DNA of 64,000 bases from Rhizobiales bacterium CCH3-A5 (GCA_001556025.1 LSIB01000181.1:65286-129285); one strand, 5' to 3'; counted from the stretch's first letter, positions 18,001 to 28,795 are shown. Notes: generated by a model from the letters alone, not told the origin. Made by a program: numbers and translations.

Positions 18001-18101
18001 ATGGCGGCTGAACGCCGGCCTCAACTCCTGTTCAGACGGGTTTTGCGAGAGTGCCCATCAGGCGAGGGGCTTTTCCCGCGCCGTCGCACAGGACAGGAAC
18101 C

Positions 18102-18362
18102 ATGTTCCGCACACTCGCCTCGACCAGCCTCGCCACTCTCTTCATCGGCGCAGCTGCGCTGGCGGGGGCGAGCCTCGCCGCCCCCTCCGACGCGCAGGCC
18201 TATGATGGCCGCTACGGGCGCGGCGGCTATGACCGCCCCCATGGCTGGCGCGCGCCGCCGCCGGTCGTCCATGGCTACTGGGGTCATCGCCGCTGGCAGC
18301 GCTGGCATGAAGGCCGCGACTTCCGCGGACCGCCGCGGCCCTATGGCTACGGCTGGAGGTGA
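18102..18362 (+). CDS. Small secreted Gly/Tyr/Trp/Arg-rich protein
   Basis: An 86-residue protein. An N-terminal signal peptide (FRTLASTSLATLFIGAAALAGASLAAPSDAQA) is followed by a short mature part dominated by glycine, tyrosine, arginine, proline and tryptophan (DGRYGRGGYDRPHGW, HGYWGHRRWQRW). Such small exported proteins are frequent in Hyphomicrobiales and have no assigned function. GGACAGGAA lies upstream of the ATG. A stable hairpin at 18384-18407 follows and probably terminates the transcript. Confidence 0.65.
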   Translation: MFRTLASTSLATLFIGAAALAGASLAAPSDAQAYDGRYGRGGYDRPHGWRAPPPVVHGYWGHRRWQRWHEGRDFRGPPRPYGYGWR

Positions 18363-18383
18363 TACCGAACGCTGCGCTCGAAT

Positions 18384-18407
18384 GGCGCGGTCCGTGAGGG
18401 CCGCGCC
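18384..18407. terminator. Hairpin between convergent genes, probable bidirectional terminator
   Basis: A 10-bp stem (one T-G wobble) closed by a GTGA tetraloop, in the 57-nt space between the small secreted-protein gene and the convergent mutase gene. No clear T-run follows on either strand, so termination efficiency is uncertain. Confidence 0.5.
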
Positions 18408-18419
18408 GGCCTCATCGGG

Positions 18420-20585
18420 CTACTCCGCCGCGTCCCTCTGCGCATAGCCCAACCGCCCGTTCAACTCCTCCAGCAGCTTTTCCGCTGCGTCGGCGATCAC
18501 GGTGCCCGGCGGGAAGATCGCGCTTGCTCCCGCCTGAATCAGCGCGTCGAAGTCCTGCGGCGGGATGACGCCGCCCACCACGATCATGATGTCGGGCCGT
18601 CCGGCCTGAGCAAGAGCGGCCTTGAGTTCCGGCACCAGCGTCAGATGGCCGGCCGCCAGCGACGAGACGCCGATGATGTGTACGTCGTTCTCGACGCCCT
18701 GCCGCGCTGCCTCGTCGGGCGTCGCGAAGAGCGGCCCGATGTCGACGTCGAAGCCGAGATCGGCGAAGGCCGAGGCGATGACCTTCTGGCCCCTGTCATG
18801 CCCGTCCTGCCCCATCTTGGCGACGAGGATGCGCGGGCGGCGGCCATCGGCCTCGGCGAAGGCCTCCGTCATCATCTGAACGCGCGTGACCGCCGGGTTC
18901 ATCGTGCCCACCTCCCGCTTGTAGACACCCGCGATCGACTTGATCTCGGCCCTGTGCCGCCCAAAGACCTGTTCCATCGCGAGCGAAATTTCGCCGACCG
19001 TCGCCTTGGCGCGGGCTGCCCTGACGGCAAGGTCGAGCAGATTGCCGTCGCTTGCCGCGCCATTGGTCAACGCAGTCAGCGCCGACTGGACATCGGCTTC
19101 GACGCGCTCGGCCTTCAACCTGCGCAGCTTCTCGAGCTGCTGCGCGCGCACCGAGGCGTTGTTCACCACGAGCACGTCGATTTTCGCCTCGTTGTCGGGC
19201 TTGAACATGTTGACGCCGATGATGCCCTGCTGCTTGCCGTCGATGCGCGCCTGCGTCTTGGCGGCGGCCTCCTCGATGCGCAGCTTGGGGATGCCGGCCT
19301 CGATCGCCTTGGCCATGCCGCCCAGCGCCTCGACTTCCCTGATATGGCCCCAGGCCTTGGCTGCGAGGTCCGCAGTCAGCCGCTCGACATAATAGGAGCC
19401 GCCCCATGGGTCGATGATCCGGCTCGTACCACTCTCCTGTTGCAGCAGGATCTGTGTGTTGCGCGCGATCCGGGCGGAGAAGTCCGTCGGCAGCGCCAGC
19501 GCCTCGTCGAGCGCGTTGGTGTGCAGCGACTGGGTGTGCCCTTGCGTCGCCGCCATCGCCTCGATCATCGTGCGCGGCACGTTGTTGAACACGTCCTGCG
19601 CCGTCAGCGACCAGCCCGAGGTCTGGCAATGGGTGCGCAGCGGCAGGGACTTCTCGTTGGTCGCGCCGAAATCCTTGACGAGCTTGGCCCAGATCAGCCG
19701 CGCTGCCCGCAGCTTGGCCACCTCCATGAAGAAGTTCATGCCGATCGCCCAGAAGAACGACAGGCGCGGCGCGAAAGCGTCTATGGACAGGCCCGCGCGC
19801 TGGCCGGCGCGGATGTACTCGACGCCGTCGGCCAGCGTGTACCCAAGCTCGAGATCCTGCGTCGCTCCGGCCTCCTGCATGTGGTAGCCGGAGATCGAGA
19901 TTGAGTTGAACTTCGGCATGTTCGCCGAGGTGTAGGAGAAGATGTCGCCGATGATCCGCATCGAGGGCGAGGGCGGGTAGATATAGGTGTTGCGGACCAT
20001 GAACTCCTTGAGGATGTCGTTCTGGATCGTCCCCGAGAGTTTCGCCGCCGGCACGCCCTGTTCTTCTGCCGCGACGATGAATAGCGCCAGCACCGGGAGC
20101 ACCGCACCGTTCATCGTCATCGAGACGCTCATCTGGTCGAGCGGGATGCCGGAAAACAGCGTGCGCATGTCGTAGATCGAATCGATTGCGACGCCGGCCA
20201 TGCCGACATCGCCGCCGACGCGCGGATGGTCGGAGTCGTAGCCGCGATGGGTCGCGAGATCGAAGGCGACCGAAAGGCCCTTCTGCCCGGCGGCGAGGTT
20301 GCGCCGGTAGAAGGCGTTGGAATCCTCCGCCGTCGAGAAGCCGGCATATTGCCGGATCGTCCAGGGCTGGTTGACATACATGGTCGGGTAGGGGCCGCGC
20401 AGATAGGGCGCGATGCCGGGCAGCGTATCGACGAAGGGCAGCCCGGCGCGGTCCTCGGCCGTGTAGAGCGGCTTGACCGGAATGCCCTCCGGCGTGAGCC
20501 AGGGCTCGCGTGAAATCTCTGCTGCGGAAGGCGGCGCTTGCGTGCTGCCGAAAGCCAGCGTCGTGAAATCGGGGATCGCGCTCAT
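18420..20585 (-). CDS. scpA: Methylmalonyl-CoA mutase large (catalytic) subunit
   Basis: A 721-residue adenosylcobalamin enzyme that interconverts methylmalonyl-CoA and succinyl-CoA (propionate and branched-chain amino-acid carbon, or polyhydroxyalkanoate-linked routes). The substrate barrel contains [32 protein letters not shown]. The C-terminal cobalamin domain has the base-off signature GQDGHDRG, then [11 protein letters not shown] and [11 protein letters not shown]. The length is typical. It is last in a minus-strand group with the small subunit, thiD and a membrane protein, and its start overlaps the membrane-protein stop (ATGA). Confidence 0.93.
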   Translation of the reverse strand: MSAIPDFTTLAFGSTQAPPSAAEISREPWLTPEGIPVKPLYTAEDRAGLPFVDTLPGIAPYLRGPYPTMYVNQPWTIRQYAGFSTAEDSNAFYRRNLAAGQKGLSVAFDLATHRGYDSDHPRVGGDVGMAGVAIDSIYDMRTLFSGIPLDQMSVSMTMNGAVLPVLALFIVAAEEQGVPAAKLSGTIQNDILKEFMVRNTYIYPPSPSMRIIGDIFSYTSANMPKFNSISISGYHMQEAGATQDLELGYTLADGVEYIRAGQRAGLSIDAFAPRLSFFWAIGMNFFMEVAKLRAARLIWAKLVKDFGATNEKSLPLRTHCQTSGWSLTAQDVFNNVPRTMIEAMAATQGHTQSLHTNALDEALALPTDFSARIARNTQILLQQESGTSRIIDPWGGSYYVERLTADLAAKAWGHIREVEALGGMAKAIEAGIPKLRIEEAAAKTQARIDGKQQGIIGVNMFKPDNEAKIDVLVVNNASVRAQQLEKLRRLKAERVEADVQSALTALTNGAASDGNLLDLAVRAARAKATVGEISLAMEQVFGRHRAEIKSIAGVYKREVGTMNPAVTRVQMMTEAFAEADGRRPRILVAKMGQDGHDRGQKVIASAFADLGFDVDIGPLFATPDEAARQGVENDVHIIGVSSLAAGHLTLVPELKAALAQAGRPDIMIVVGGVIPPQDFDALIQAGASAIFPPGTVIADAAEKLLEELNGRLGYAQRDAAE

Positions 20586-21025
20586 GCCCGTCTCTCCAGT
20601 TTTTCCAAGGCCGCGCGGCGTCGTGCCAGCGCCGCGTCGAGCCTGCTGCGACGGTCCGGCTTGGCTTTGGCCTTATCGCCGGTGCCGCCGAAATCCCAAC
20701 TGCCGACATCGCCCTCGAACAGGATGGCGAGCAGCAGGACGACGAGGATCACCGGGATCCACAGCGTGTAGCGGCCGAGCCACCAGGCCAGTGCCGCGAT
20801 GACAAGAGCGGCCGTCGTCACGGCGAGCGGATGATACATGAAGTAGTCGAGCTTGGCTGCGACGCCCATAATCAGCAGCGCGATGAAGACCACGCCGACG
20901 CCCGCGCCAATCGCGGCCTTGCGCCAGAGCCGGCCATCCATGTCCTCGAGCAGCGCGATCTCGCGGCGCAGCCGCTCGGCGCGTCGCTGCCGCAGTGGGG
21001 AGAGGGCGTTCGGATCGGCCGTCAT
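20582..21025 (-). CDS. Membrane protein of unknown function between thiD and the mutase gene
   Basis: A protein of 147 residues. A basic N-terminal helix ([19 protein letters not shown]) is followed by two to three hydrophobic segments (about residues 38-58, 65-85 and 86-103). A basic, coiled-coil-like C-terminus follows ([25 protein letters not shown]). Start and stop both overlap neighbours as ATGA (thiD upstream, mutase downstream), so it is translated as part of the same unit. No family is recognised. Its position between cobalamin-enzyme genes is the only functional hint. Confidence 0.65.
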   Translation of the reverse strand: MTADPNALSPLRQRRAERLRREIALLEDMDGRLWRKAAIGAGVGVVFIALLIMGVAAKLDYFMYHPLAVTTAALVIAALAWWLGRYTLWIPVILVVLLLAILFEGDVGSWDFGGTGDKAKAKPDRRSRLDAALARRRAALEKLERRA

Positions 21026-21843
21026 CTCACGGCGGCCTTGTCCCACCAGTGGTGGAAGTGATGGACCGGCCCGTGGCTGTGGCCGACCGGGACGGAGTCG
21101 GCGGCTGCGATGGCCGCTGTGATGTAGGTTTTAGCCTGCGCGACGGCGTCGGGTAGAGCCATGCCTCTGGCGAGGCCGGATGCGATCGCGGACGACAGCG
21201 TACAGCCCGTGCCATGGGTATTGCGCGTTGGATGGCGCGGCGCCGTAAAGCGCTGGCGCGCGCCGCCGGCGAGCAGCAGCAGATCGGCGCTGGTGTCGCC
21301 TGAGCCATGGCCGCCTTTGATCAGGATGCTGGCCACGCCGAGCGCCTGGAGCCTTTCGGCCTGCTCGTCGATGGCGGCTTCCGTCTCGGCCGGGGCGGAG
21401 CCGAGCACGGCGGCGGCCTCGGGCAGGTTCGGCGTGACGAGCGTCGCCAGCGGGAAGAGGCGGCGGCGGATGGCGTCGATGGCGTCGTCCTGCAGCAGCT
21501 TCGCGCCAGAAGCTGCAACCATCACCGGATCGAGCACGATATTGCGGGCCTTGTGGCGGATGAGCCCGGCGGCGACCGTCTCGATCAGTTCGGTGGTGGC
21601 GAGCATGCCGATCTTGACTGCCGCGACGTCGAGATCGGCGAAAACGGCGTCGATCTGCGCCGTGACGAAATCGGCCGGAACGGCGTGGATGCCGGTGACG
21701 CCTTGCGTGTTCTGCGCCGTCAGCGCCACAATGACGCTCGCGCCATAGACCTGATGCGCCGCAAACGTCTTGAGATCGGCCTGGATGCCGGCGCCGCCGC
21801 TCGAATCCGAGCCGGCGATGGTCAGCGCGATGGGGACGCTCAT
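21022..21843 (-). CDS. thiD: Hydroxymethylpyrimidine / phosphomethylpyrimidine kinase
   Basis: A 273-residue ribokinase-family enzyme that phosphorylates HMP and HMP-P in thiamine pyrophosphate synthesis. Signatures are [19 protein letters not shown] at the N-terminus, KIGMLAT, LDPVMVA, TPNLPEA, and the anion-hole/catalytic [14 protein letters not shown]. The C-terminal tail is histidine-rich ([14 protein letters not shown]). It lies 21 nt downstream of the mutase small subunit gene and overlaps the membrane-protein gene by ATGA. No other thiamine gene is visible nearby. Confidence 0.92.
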   Translation of the reverse strand: MSVPIALTIAGSDSSGGAGIQADLKTFAAHQVYGASVIVALTAQNTQGVTGIHAVPADFVTAQIDAVFADLDVAAVKIGMLATTELIETVAAGLIRHKARNIVLDPVMVAASGAKLLQDDAIDAIRRRLFPLATLVTPNLPEAAAVLGSAPAETEAAIDEQAERLQALGVASILIKGGHGSGDTSADLLLLAGGARQRFTAPRHPTRNTHGTGCTLSSAIASGLARGMALPDAVAQAKTYITAAIAAADSVPVGHSHGPVHHFHHWWDKAAVR

Positions 21844-21864
21844 GCGATTTCCAACATCTCAGCA

Positions 21865-23835
21865 TCAGGCGGCATGCGCACGCTCCAGCATGGCGAGAAC
21901 GTCGCAGCCCGCGAAGATGAACGCCTCGACGCCGGCCTGGTTCAGCGCGCTTTCCGCCGGACCGGGTCTGCCTGCGAGCCAGACGATCGCCCCTTCAGCC
22001 TTCAAGGCATGGGCGGCCGCCAGCCCTTCAGCTTCATAGGCCGCATCCGACCCGCAGAGACAGGCGAGCTTTGTGCCTGATGCTCTGAACGCCGCGACCA
22101 GGGCCGCCAAATCGGTGCCTGAGCCGCTCGCGAAACCGTCATGGCTTGGCGCTGCAATGCCGCCGGCCTCGAACAGGTTGCGGGCGAAGTCGGCACGGGA
22201 GGTGAAGTCGGCGACCGCACCCAAGGTCGCGAGGAAAATGCGCGGACGCTCCGGCGCGGCGTCGGCGCGGTCGCGTAGCGCCTCGAAGGGTTCCGCGAGA
22301 CGCACGGATGGCAGTGGATCGACCTCCAGGCCCGCCTCCGGAGCGCTCAGCGCCTGCGAGCGCGGCGCGCCCTTGGCCAGCACCGAAATCAGGGCTTTCG
22401 CAGCCTGCTCAGACGCCTTGGCCAAAGGCAGCTTCGCCTTCGCCGGCCTGACCGGCTCCACCGCAAGCACACTGACGACGGCCTCCGCCAGATTGGGATA
22501 CTCGCTCGTGCCGGTGATCGGCTCGCGCCGCGTCGCGATCGCCTTTCTGCGCGCTTCGCGCTCGCGGGCGAGGCCTGCCTGGATATGCCCGTTCGCCAAA
22601 GCGGCGACGATGCCGGGGAGTCCGTCGGCGGCTTCGCGCTCCAGATCCTGCAGCTTGCTCCAGGCCTGCTCGCAAAGCGCTTGCGTCAGCGCCTCAAAAC
22701 CGCCGGCGCCGGCGGCCGGATCGGCGACGCGCCAGAGGCTGGCTTCCTCCAGCAGCACGAGCTGGGTGTTGCGGGCGATACGACGCGCGAAGCCGTCGGG
22801 CAGGCCGAGCGCGGCAGTGAAGGGCAGCACGGTCAGCGTGTCCGCACCGCCGACGCCGGCCGAGAAGATCGCAACCGTGGCGCGCAGCAGATTGACCCAA
22901 GGGTCGCGCCTCGTCAGCGAGCGCCACGCGGTTTCGGCATGCAGAACGATCGGCTTCGGCGTCAGGCCGCAGGCGCTCTGGACACGGTCCCAGAGCAGCC
23001 GCGCCGCCCGGAACTTGGCGATGGTCAGGAATTCGTCGGTGTCGGCGACGAGCACGAAAGAGATCGCGTCGCGCGCCTCGTTAAGCGGCAGCCCTTCCGC
23101 TTCGAGCGCGCGCAGGTAGGCGATGGCGGTGGCGAGCGCGCCTCCGAGTTCCTGGGCGTCGGTGGCGCCCGCCTCGTGATAGGGCCGCGCATCGGCCGTG
23201 ACGAAGGGGCCGGCGAAGCCGCGCGCCTTGAGCGCCGCGATCGTCTCCGCCAATCTGCGCCCGATCTCTGGCCAGGAAGCGGCGAAACGGCCCTGCGCCG
23301 CCAGAACGCCGATCGGATCGAGGCCGAAATCGATCGCGGTCGTCGCCGGATCGAGCCGTCGGCTTTCGACGAGGGCCGCAAGCATCAGCGCGCTGACCCG
23401 GCCCTGCGGCGCCGGATCGAGGCGCAATTCAATCAGGTCGAGCAGGACGCCGTCGAGCGCGGAATCGAGCGCCGCGACATCGTCGGCGACCAGGCCATGG
23501 CCGCGCGCCGCGCGGGCTCCGGCGAAGCTCAGGCTCAGCGCATCTGCCCCGCCTTCCAGATCGGCGAGCGCCAGCGCGCGAGCCTGCTCGGGATCGGGAT
23601 GATCGACGCGGGCCGAGACCCGCCAGCGGCCCGTCTCGGCGCGCATCGGTCTGAGCGCAGGCGTTGCGGCGGGATAGAGCGGCTCGATGCGAATGCCGTC
23701 GGCCGTCCGCCCGACGAGGCGCTTCTCGAAGTCGGAGCCTTTCAGCACCTTGTCGACGGCAGCGCGCCATTGCTCGATCGCCGGTGTCGGAAACGCGTCC
23801 ATGAAGGGCAGATCGGATGCTGGGGCCGAATTCAT
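21865..23835 (-). CDS. scpB: Methylmalonyl-CoA mutase small subunit
   Basis: A 656-residue non-catalytic partner of the large subunit. [16 protein letters not shown] [59 protein letters not shown] and [33 protein letters not shown] are family segments. The C-terminal domain is a cobalamin-fold relic without DxHxxG, as expected for the small subunit. ATG 23835 is chosen because upstream residues do not look coding; a GGAG lies somewhat distant upstream. It is first in the minus-strand unit that ends with the large subunit. Confidence 0.88.
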   Translation of the reverse strand: MNSAPASDLPFMDAFPTPAIEQWRAAVDKVLKGSDFEKRLVGRTADGIRIEPLYPAATPALRPMRAETGRWRVSARVDHPDPEQARALALADLEGGADALSLSFAGARAARGHGLVADDVAALDSALDGVLLDLIELRLDPAPQGRVSALMLAALVESRRLDPATTAIDFGLDPIGVLAAQGRFAASWPEIGRRLAETIAALKARGFAGPFVTADARPYHEAGATDAQELGGALATAIAYLRALEAEGLPLNEARDAISFVLVADTDEFLTIAKFRAARLLWDRVQSACGLTPKPIVLHAETAWRSLTRRDPWVNLLRATVAIFSAGVGGADTLTVLPFTAALGLPDGFARRIARNTQLVLLEEASLWRVADPAAGAGGFEALTQALCEQAWSKLQDLEREAADGLPGIVAALANGHIQAGLAREREARRKAIATRREPITGTSEYPNLAEAVVSVLAVEPVRPAKAKLPLAKASEQAAKALISVLAKGAPRSQALSAPEAGLEVDPLPSVRLAEPFEALRDRADAAPERPRIFLATLGAVADFTSRADFARNLFEAGGIAAPSHDGFASGSGTDLAALVAAFRASGTKLACLCGSDAAYEAEGLAAAHALKAEGAIVWLAGRPGPAESALNQAGVEAFIFAGCDVLAMLERAHAA

Positions 23836-23960
23836 CTGAGCCGGTGCTCCTTGTTCGCCGCCATTGTGCAACCGCGAAGCCGTGATTGCCATGGGGGTCG
23901 CCGCATCGCCATGCCTACTTCGTCGCAAGCCGGATGCGCAAAGGGCGGCTGAAAACGACA

Positions 23961-23983
23961 ACGCCGCCCGGAGAGGGCGGCGT
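23961..23983 (-). terminator. Intrinsic terminator after the DUF2267-like gene
   Basis: A perfect 9-bp GC-rich stem (23961-23969 with 23975-23983) and a 5-nt loop. On the minus strand it lies 26 nt after the stop of the gene at 24010-24396 and is followed by a GTTTTC tract. It separates that gene from scpB. Confidence 0.7.
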
Positions 23984-24009
23984 CGCAACGCGTCCGGGGC
24001 GGGTGCCGC

Positions 24010-24396
24010 TCAGACGAACTGGCCGAGCCCCGGGATCGCGCCGACGATCGCGCCCATCGTGTCCTCGCCCGCCTTCTCGCGGCCGACCGCGAACATCTCC
24101 TTGGAGACGGACTGGATCTGGCCCATCGAGAGGCCCGCGCCCATGAGCTGGCCGCCGAGCGCCATGACGCCGCCGCCACCGCCCATCATGCCGCCGACCA
24201 TGCCCATCAGCCCGCCCTTGGCGCCGCCTTCGGCGTCGGCAAGTTCCTGCGCGCCGGGCAGCGAGGTCATCAACTGGCCGATCTCGGCCGGAGGACCTTC
24301 CTTCTGGAGGAAAGCGAGGATGATGCCGATCGCCTTGCGCGCGAGCTCCTCGTTGAGGCCGGAGACCGCAATGATGCGGGAGATCAGTTCATCCAT
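24010..24396 (-). CDS. DUF2267-like small protein
   Basis: A protein of 128 residues. The N-terminal helical half (MDELISRIIAVSGLNEELARKAIGIILAFLQKEGP, LMTSLPGAQELAD) resembles DUF2267-type proteins. The centre is strongly glycine- and methionine-rich (KGGLMGMVGGMMGGGGGVMALGG) and may be membrane-active or disordered. The C-terminal half is helical again. A strong AAGGAGGAAAA ribosome site precedes the ATG. It is divergent from the HerA/YjgR gene and followed by a clear terminator. The function is unknown. Confidence 0.65.
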   Translation of the reverse strand: MDELISRIIAVSGLNEELARKAIGIILAFLQKEGPPAEIGQLMTSLPGAQELADAEGGAKGGLMGMVGGMMGGGGGVMALGGQLMGAGLSMGQIQSVSKEMFAVGREKAGEDTMGAIVGAIPGLGQFV

Positions 24397-24532
24397 GGTA
24401 TTTTCCTCCTTGATGAGATGCCGCGCGATAGTTCACATATTAACGATCTAATCAACCCCGCATCGGGCTTCCGCCGCCGCCTGCGTTTCGCTACACCCTG
24501 CTGACGTTTCGATAACATGACAGGGCGACATC

Positions 24533-26086
24533 ATGGCGCAAGCGGATAGCGGAACCGGCGCGATCCTGATCGGCAAGAGCTGGAAGGAGGAGAATCTCCT
24601 GCTCAAGCTCGCCAACCGCCACGGCCTCGTCACGGGCGCGACCGGCACCGGCAAGACGGTGACGCTGCAGGTCATGGCCGAAGGGTTCGCCCGCAACGGC
24701 GTGCCGGTCTTCGCCGCCGACATCAAGGGCGATCTCTCTGGGATCGCCGCGCCGGGCGATTCAAAGCCGCCCTTCGTCAAGCGCGCCGAGGAGATCGGCA
24801 TCAAATACGAGCCGGACCAGTTCACAACCGTGTTCTGGGACGTGTTCGGCGAGCAGGGGCACCCGGTCCGCGCGACGATCTCCGAAATGGGACCGCTGTT
24901 GCTCGCGCGCCTGCTCGATCTCAACGACACGCAGGAGGGCGTGCTCAACATCGCCTTCCGCATCGCCGACGAGCAGAAGCTGCTGCTGCTCGATCTGAAG
25001 GACCTGCGCGCGATCCTCTCCTTCATCGCCGACAACGCCAAGGACCTGACGACGAAATACGGCAATGTCAGCGCTCAGACGGTCGGCACGATCCAGCGCG
25101 CCCTTCTGGTGCTGGAGAACCAGAAGGGCGAGAAATTCTTCGGCGAGCCGGCGCTCGACATCAACGACCTGATGAAGACCGACCGCTACGGCCGCGGCAT
25201 CGTCAACATTCTGTCGGCCGACAAGCTGATGGCCAATCCGCGGCTTTACGCGACCTTCCTGCTTTGGCTGCTCTCGGAGTTGTTCGAGCAGCTCCCTGAG
25301 GTCGGCGATCTCGACAAGCCAAAGCTCGTCTTCTTCTTCGACGAGGCGCATCTGCTGTTCAACGGCGCGCCAAAGGTGCTGCTGACGGCGGTCGAGCAGG
25401 TGGTGCGGCTGATCCGCTCCAAGGGCGTCGGCGTCTATTTCGTGACGCAGAACCCGCTCGATATTCCGGATACCGTGCTGGCCCAGCTCGGCAACCGCGT
25501 CCAGCACGCGCTGCGCGCCTTCACCCCGCGCGACCAGAAGGCGGTGCGCGCGGCGGCCGAAACCTTCCGCCAGAATCCCAAATTCAAGACGGAGGAGGCG
25601 ATCACCCAGCTCGCGGTCGGCGAGGCCCTGACTTCGACGCTGGAGGGCAAGGGCACGCCGACCATGGTCGAGCGCACGCTGATCGCGCCCGCCATGGCGC
25701 AGGTCGGCCCGTGCTCGCCGCAACTGCGCCAGCAGGCGCTGAACGAGTCGGGCTACAGAGGCAAATACGACACGATGATCGATCGCGAGTCGGCCTATGA
25801 GGAACTGGCCAAGCGCAAGCATCTCGAAACGCAGGCCGAGGCCGTGGAAGCCGGCAACGCCGGCGGCGGCGGCATCATGGACACGATCGGCGGCTGGCTG
25901 GGCGGCAACTCAAATGCGCCGCGTCCCAAGACCGGCCCAGGCAGCCGCGGCGGCGCGATGCCCCAGAGCATGACCGAGAAGATCATCACCTCGGCGGCGC
26001 GTTCGGCCGCGACCTCGATCGGCCGGCAGGTCGGCACCGCGATCCTGCGTGGCGTGCTCGGAAGCATGATGGGCGGGCGGCGCTGA
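24533..26086 (+). CDS. HerA/YjgR-type ATPase (DUF853)
   Basis: A protein of 517 residues. Walker A is GATGTGKT (near residues 36-43), Walker B LVFFFDEAHLLF, and the segment VYFVTQNPLDIPDTVLAQLGNRVQHALRAF carries the sensor and arginine-finger region typical of the DUF853/YjgR group of HerA-FtsK ATPases. The C-terminus is glycine-rich with a helical tail (MTEKIITSAARSAATSIGRQVGTAILRGVLGSMMGGRR). Members are widespread and poorly understood; a DNA-translocase role is inferred from the fold only. No NurA nuclease partner is adjacent. Confidence 0.85.
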   Translation: MAQADSGTGAILIGKSWKEENLLLKLANRHGLVTGATGTGKTVTLQVMAEGFARNGVPVFAADIKGDLSGIAAPGDSKPPFVKRAEEIGIKYEPDQFTTVFWDVFGEQGHPVRATISEMGPLLLARLLDLNDTQEGVLNIAFRIADEQKLLLLDLKDLRAILSFIADNAKDLTTKYGNVSAQTVGTIQRALLVLENQKGEKFFGEPALDINDLMKTDRYGRGIVNILSADKLMANPRLYATFLLWLLSELFEQLPEVGDLDKPKLVFFFDEAHLLFNGAPKVLLTAVEQVVRLIRSKGVGVYFVTQNPLDIPDTVLAQLGNRVQHALRAFTPRDQKAVRAAAETFRQNPKFKTEEAITQLAVGEALTSTLEGKGTPTMVERTLIAPAMAQVGPCSPQLRQQALNESGYRGKYDTMIDRESAYEELAKRKHLETQAEAVEAGNAGGGGIMDTIGGWLGGNSNAPRPKTGPGSRGGAMPQSMTEKIITSAARSAATSIGRQVGTAILRGVLGSMMGGRR

Positions 26087-26190
26087 GCAGGGTCGCCATG
26101 CTTGGCAGGCGGCTGACGGCAGGCAGAAGCCTTGTCATGATGGCGCATCAGAATCGGCTTTCGATCGCGAAAGCCTGAAAGACGAGCGCC

Positions 26191-27573
26191 ATGTCACAGC
26201 TTCCCGCCATCCTCTCCCGCCTCGACGCCGATCTCGAAACCGCACTGACGCGGCTTTCGACCTGGCTCGAAATCCCGTCTATCGGCACCGATCCGGCTTT
26301 CGACGCCGAGACCCGCCGCGCGGCGCATTGGCTCAGCGACGATCTCGCGACGCTCGGTTTCGCCTCGGAAGTTCGCGATACGCCGGGCCAGCCGGTCGTG
26401 CTGGCGCACAGGCCCAAACCCGGCGCGCCGCATGTGCTGTTCTACGGCCATTACGACGTGCAGCCGGTCGATCCGCTGGCGCTCTGGGAGAGCGAGCCGT
26501 TCAAACCGGTGGTCAAGGAGATCGAGCCCGGCCGCCGCGTGATCGTGGCGCGCGGCGCCTGCGACGACAAGGGCCAGGTGATGACCTTCGTCGAGGCGAT
26601 GCGGGCGACGATCGCGGAGACCGGCGACCTGCCGGTCGGTGTCACGGTGCTGGTCGAGGGCGAGGAGGAATCGGGCTCGGCCAACCTGCCGCCCTTCATC
26701 CGCGAGAACGCCGACGCGCTGAAGGCCGATTTCGCGCTGGTCTGCGACACCGGCATGTGGGACCGGCAGACGCCGGCGATCACCTCCTCGCTGCGCGGCA
26801 TGGTCTATCAGGAGGTGACGATCACCTGCGCCGACCGTGATCTGCATTCGGGGCTGTTCGGCGGCGCGGCGGCCAACCCGATCCATGTGCTGGCGAAGAT
26901 CGTGGCGGCGCTCCACGACGAGACCGGCCGCATCACGCTGCCGGGCTTCTATGACGGCGTCGAGGAGCCGACCAACCAGCAGAAGGCAGACTGGGCCGAT
27001 CTCGACCTGACCGAGGAGGAGTTTCTCGGCGGTGTCGGGCTGAAGCACTCGATCGGCGAGCGGGGCCGCATGCTGATCGAGCAGATCCAGTCGCGGCCGA
27101 CCTGCGACGTCAACGGCATCTGGGGCGGCTATACCGGTGAGGGCACCAAGACGGTGATCGCTGGCAAAGCCTCGGCCAAGGTCTCGTTCCGGCTCGTCGG
27201 CAGGCAGGACCCGGCCAAGGTCGCCGCCGCCTTCCAGGCCTTTGTGCGCGAACGGCTGCCGGCCGATTGCACGGCGGAGTTCATCGCGCATGGCGCTTCG
27301 CCCGCCATCGCCGTGCCGGTCGATTCGCCCGCGCTCGTGAAGGCGCGGCAGGCGCTGGCCGATGAATGGGGCGGCCGGGTCGTCACCATCGGCACCGGCG
27401 GCTCGATTCCGGTCGGCGGCGACTTCAAGAAGACGCTCGGGCTCGACACGCTGTTCGTCGGCTTCGGGCTTGAGGACGACCGGGTGCATTCGCCCAACGA
27501 GAAGTACGATCTCTCCTCCTTCCACAAAGGCCAGCGCTCCTGGGCGCGCATCTTGCAGGCTCTTGGCTCATGA
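26191..27573 (+). CDS. M20 family dipeptidase
   Basis: A 460-residue di-zinc peptidase of the M20 family. Metal and catalytic motifs are [11 protein letters not shown] (His and Asp), RGACDDKGQ (bridging Asp), EGEEESGS (catalytic and metal Glu), VCDTGMW, and a late histidine in [15 protein letters not shown]. The lid-domain segment LHSGLFGG is typical of CNDP/PepV-like dipeptidases. It cleaves dipeptides or related amides in the cytosol. The LOG gene starts inside its stop codon (ATGA), so the two are co-translated. Confidence 0.9.
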   Translation: MSQLPAILSRLDADLETALTRLSTWLEIPSIGTDPAFDAETRRAAHWLSDDLATLGFASEVRDTPGQPVVLAHRPKPGAPHVLFYGHYDVQPVDPLALWESEPFKPVVKEIEPGRRVIVARGACDDKGQVMTFVEAMRATIAETGDLPVGVTVLVEGEEESGSANLPPFIRENADALKADFALVCDTGMWDRQTPAITSSLRGMVYQEVTITCADRDLHSGLFGGAAANPIHVLAKIVAALHDETGRITLPGFYDGVEEPTNQQKADWADLDLTEEEFLGGVGLKHSIGERGRMLIEQIQSRPTCDVNGIWGGYTGEGTKTVIAGKASAKVSFRLVGRQDPAKVAAAFQAFVRERLPADCTAEFIAHGASPAIAVPVDSPALVKARQALADEWGGRVVTIGTGGSIPVGGDFKKTLGLDTLFVGFGLEDDRVHSPNEKYDLSSFHKGQRSWARILQALGS

Positions 27574-28151
27574 AATCCGTCTGTGTCTTTTGCGGCTCCA
27601 ATCCCGGCAACGATCCCGTCTATGCCGACGGCGCGCGCGCCATGGGGCGCGAGATCGCAAGGCGCGGGCTGATCCTGGTCTATGGCGGCGGAGCGGTCGG
27701 GCTGATGGGCATCGTCGCCGATGCGGCGCTGGAGGCCGGCGGCGAGGTGCATGGCGTGATCCCGCGCGCGCTGCGCGACAAGGAGGTCGGCCACCATCAC
27801 CTGACGCGGCTCGAAATCGTCGACACCATGCACATCCGCAAGGCGCGCATGGCCGAGCTCTCGGACGGCTTCATCGCCATGCCCGGCGGCATCGGCACTT
27901 TCGAAGAGCTGTTCGAGATCTGGACCTGGGGCCAGCTCGGGATTCATTCGAAACCGCTCGGGCTGCTCAACGTGGCGGGATTTTATGACCCGCTGTCGCT
28001 ATTTCTCGATCGGACGGTCGAGGCCGGGTTCCTCAAGCCGATGCATCGCGCCATGGAAATGACGGACACAGTCCCAGCCCGCCTGCTCGACCGAATGGAG
28101 GCTTATGTACCGGCTCAGACGGTGAAGTGGGTGGAGAAGGAGGAGGTGTGA
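27570..28151 (+). CDS. LOG-family protein (TIGR00730, cytokinin riboside phosphoribohydrolase-like)
   Basis: A 193-residue Rossmann-fold protein. It has the signature motif PGGIGTFEE and the conserved arginine region [20 protein letters not shown]. The N-terminus is [16 protein letters not shown]. Biochemically studied members hydrolyse nucleoside 5'-monophosphates to base and ribose phosphate. Cytokinin activation is known for some and should not be assumed here. It starts inside the dipeptidase stop codon. Confidence 0.9.
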   Translation: MKSVCVFCGSNPGNDPVYADGARAMGREIARRGLILVYGGGAVGLMGIVADAALEAGGEVHGVIPRALRDKEVGHHHLTRLEIVDTMHIRKARMAELSDGFIAMPGGIGTFEELFEIWTWGQLGIHSKPLGLLNVAGFYDPLSLFLDRTVEAGFLKPMHRAMEMTDTVPARLLDRMEAYVPAQTVKWVEKEEV

Positions 28152-28219
28152 TCGGCGCTAAGAGTCGATAGACCGTCGCTCTTGCCAACGATGCAGCGCT
28201 CTAGCCGAAGGCATAATTG

Positions 28220-28750
28220 ATGAGCTCAGCCCTAAAAAGGCTTCTCAAGGAACGACCGACTAAAAAGGACGTTCTAAAAGCACAAGAAAGTTTGCTGAAC
28301 GACAGTCCGCGAGCCTCGGCTGTTGTTGCATGCGCTCTCTTGGAGGACGTCTTGCGGGCCGCTCTCGTCAACGTAATGGACCTACCGTCAAAGGAGGATC
28401 ATGATAGGCTTTTCTATAATTATGGCCCTCTTTCGTCGCTTAGCGCAAAGACATTAATGGCAGCATGCCTCAATGTAATCGGGCCGAATGTCAGATCGGA
28501 TATTGATACAATCAGAGCAATTCGTAATGCTTTTGCTCATAATTTGCATGATATATCATTCTTGACAAACGAAATAGCTGAATTGTGCGCGAGCCTAAAG
28601 TGTATTCAGAGCATGAGTGATAAGGGTGAGCTTTCGTCTCAGGAGCATTTCGTTGCTGCGGTCCGAGTCATCATGATACATCTCATCTCTCGTTGGATGC
28701 CGGAAAACGAAAGAGCAGACATTCCCGCGGATATTCTAGAACTTGGGTGA
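28220..28750 (+). CDS. HEPN-fold protein, MltR-like, visibly AT-richer than neighbours
   Basis: A 176-residue all-helical protein. The segment GPLSSLSAKTLMAACLNVIG followed by IDTIRAIRNAFAHN matches the mannitol operon repressor (MltR) group. RNAFAH also fits the Rx4-6H motif of HEPN domains, which in many systems form RNase active sites. Codon and base use are clearly AT-richer than the flanking genes, which suggests recent acquisition. No mannitol operon and no antitoxin-like partner is nearby. The first methionine is at 28220, one codon after a TTG. It lies directly upstream of the GTA leader. Confidence 0.7.
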   Translation: MSSALKRLLKERPTKKDVLKAQESLLNDSPRASAVVACALLEDVLRAALVNVMDLPSKEDHDRLFYNYGPLSSLSAKTLMAACLNVIGPNVRSDIDTIRAIRNAFAHNLHDISFLTNEIAELCASLKCIQSMSDKGELSSQEHFVAAVRVIMIHLISRWMPENERADIPADILELG

Positions 28751-28771
28751 TCGGTATCTCGCAAAGCATTT

Positions 28772-28795
28772 ATTGCGGGGGACCTCGCAATTTGT
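28772..28795 (+). terminator. Possible terminator of the HEPN/MltR-like gene
   Basis: An imperfect stem built on ATTGCG/CGCAAT, extended by a G-T and a G-C pair around a 4-nt loop and followed by TTTGT. It lies 22 nt after the stop codon. The T-tract is weak, so the call is tentative. Confidence 0.35.
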
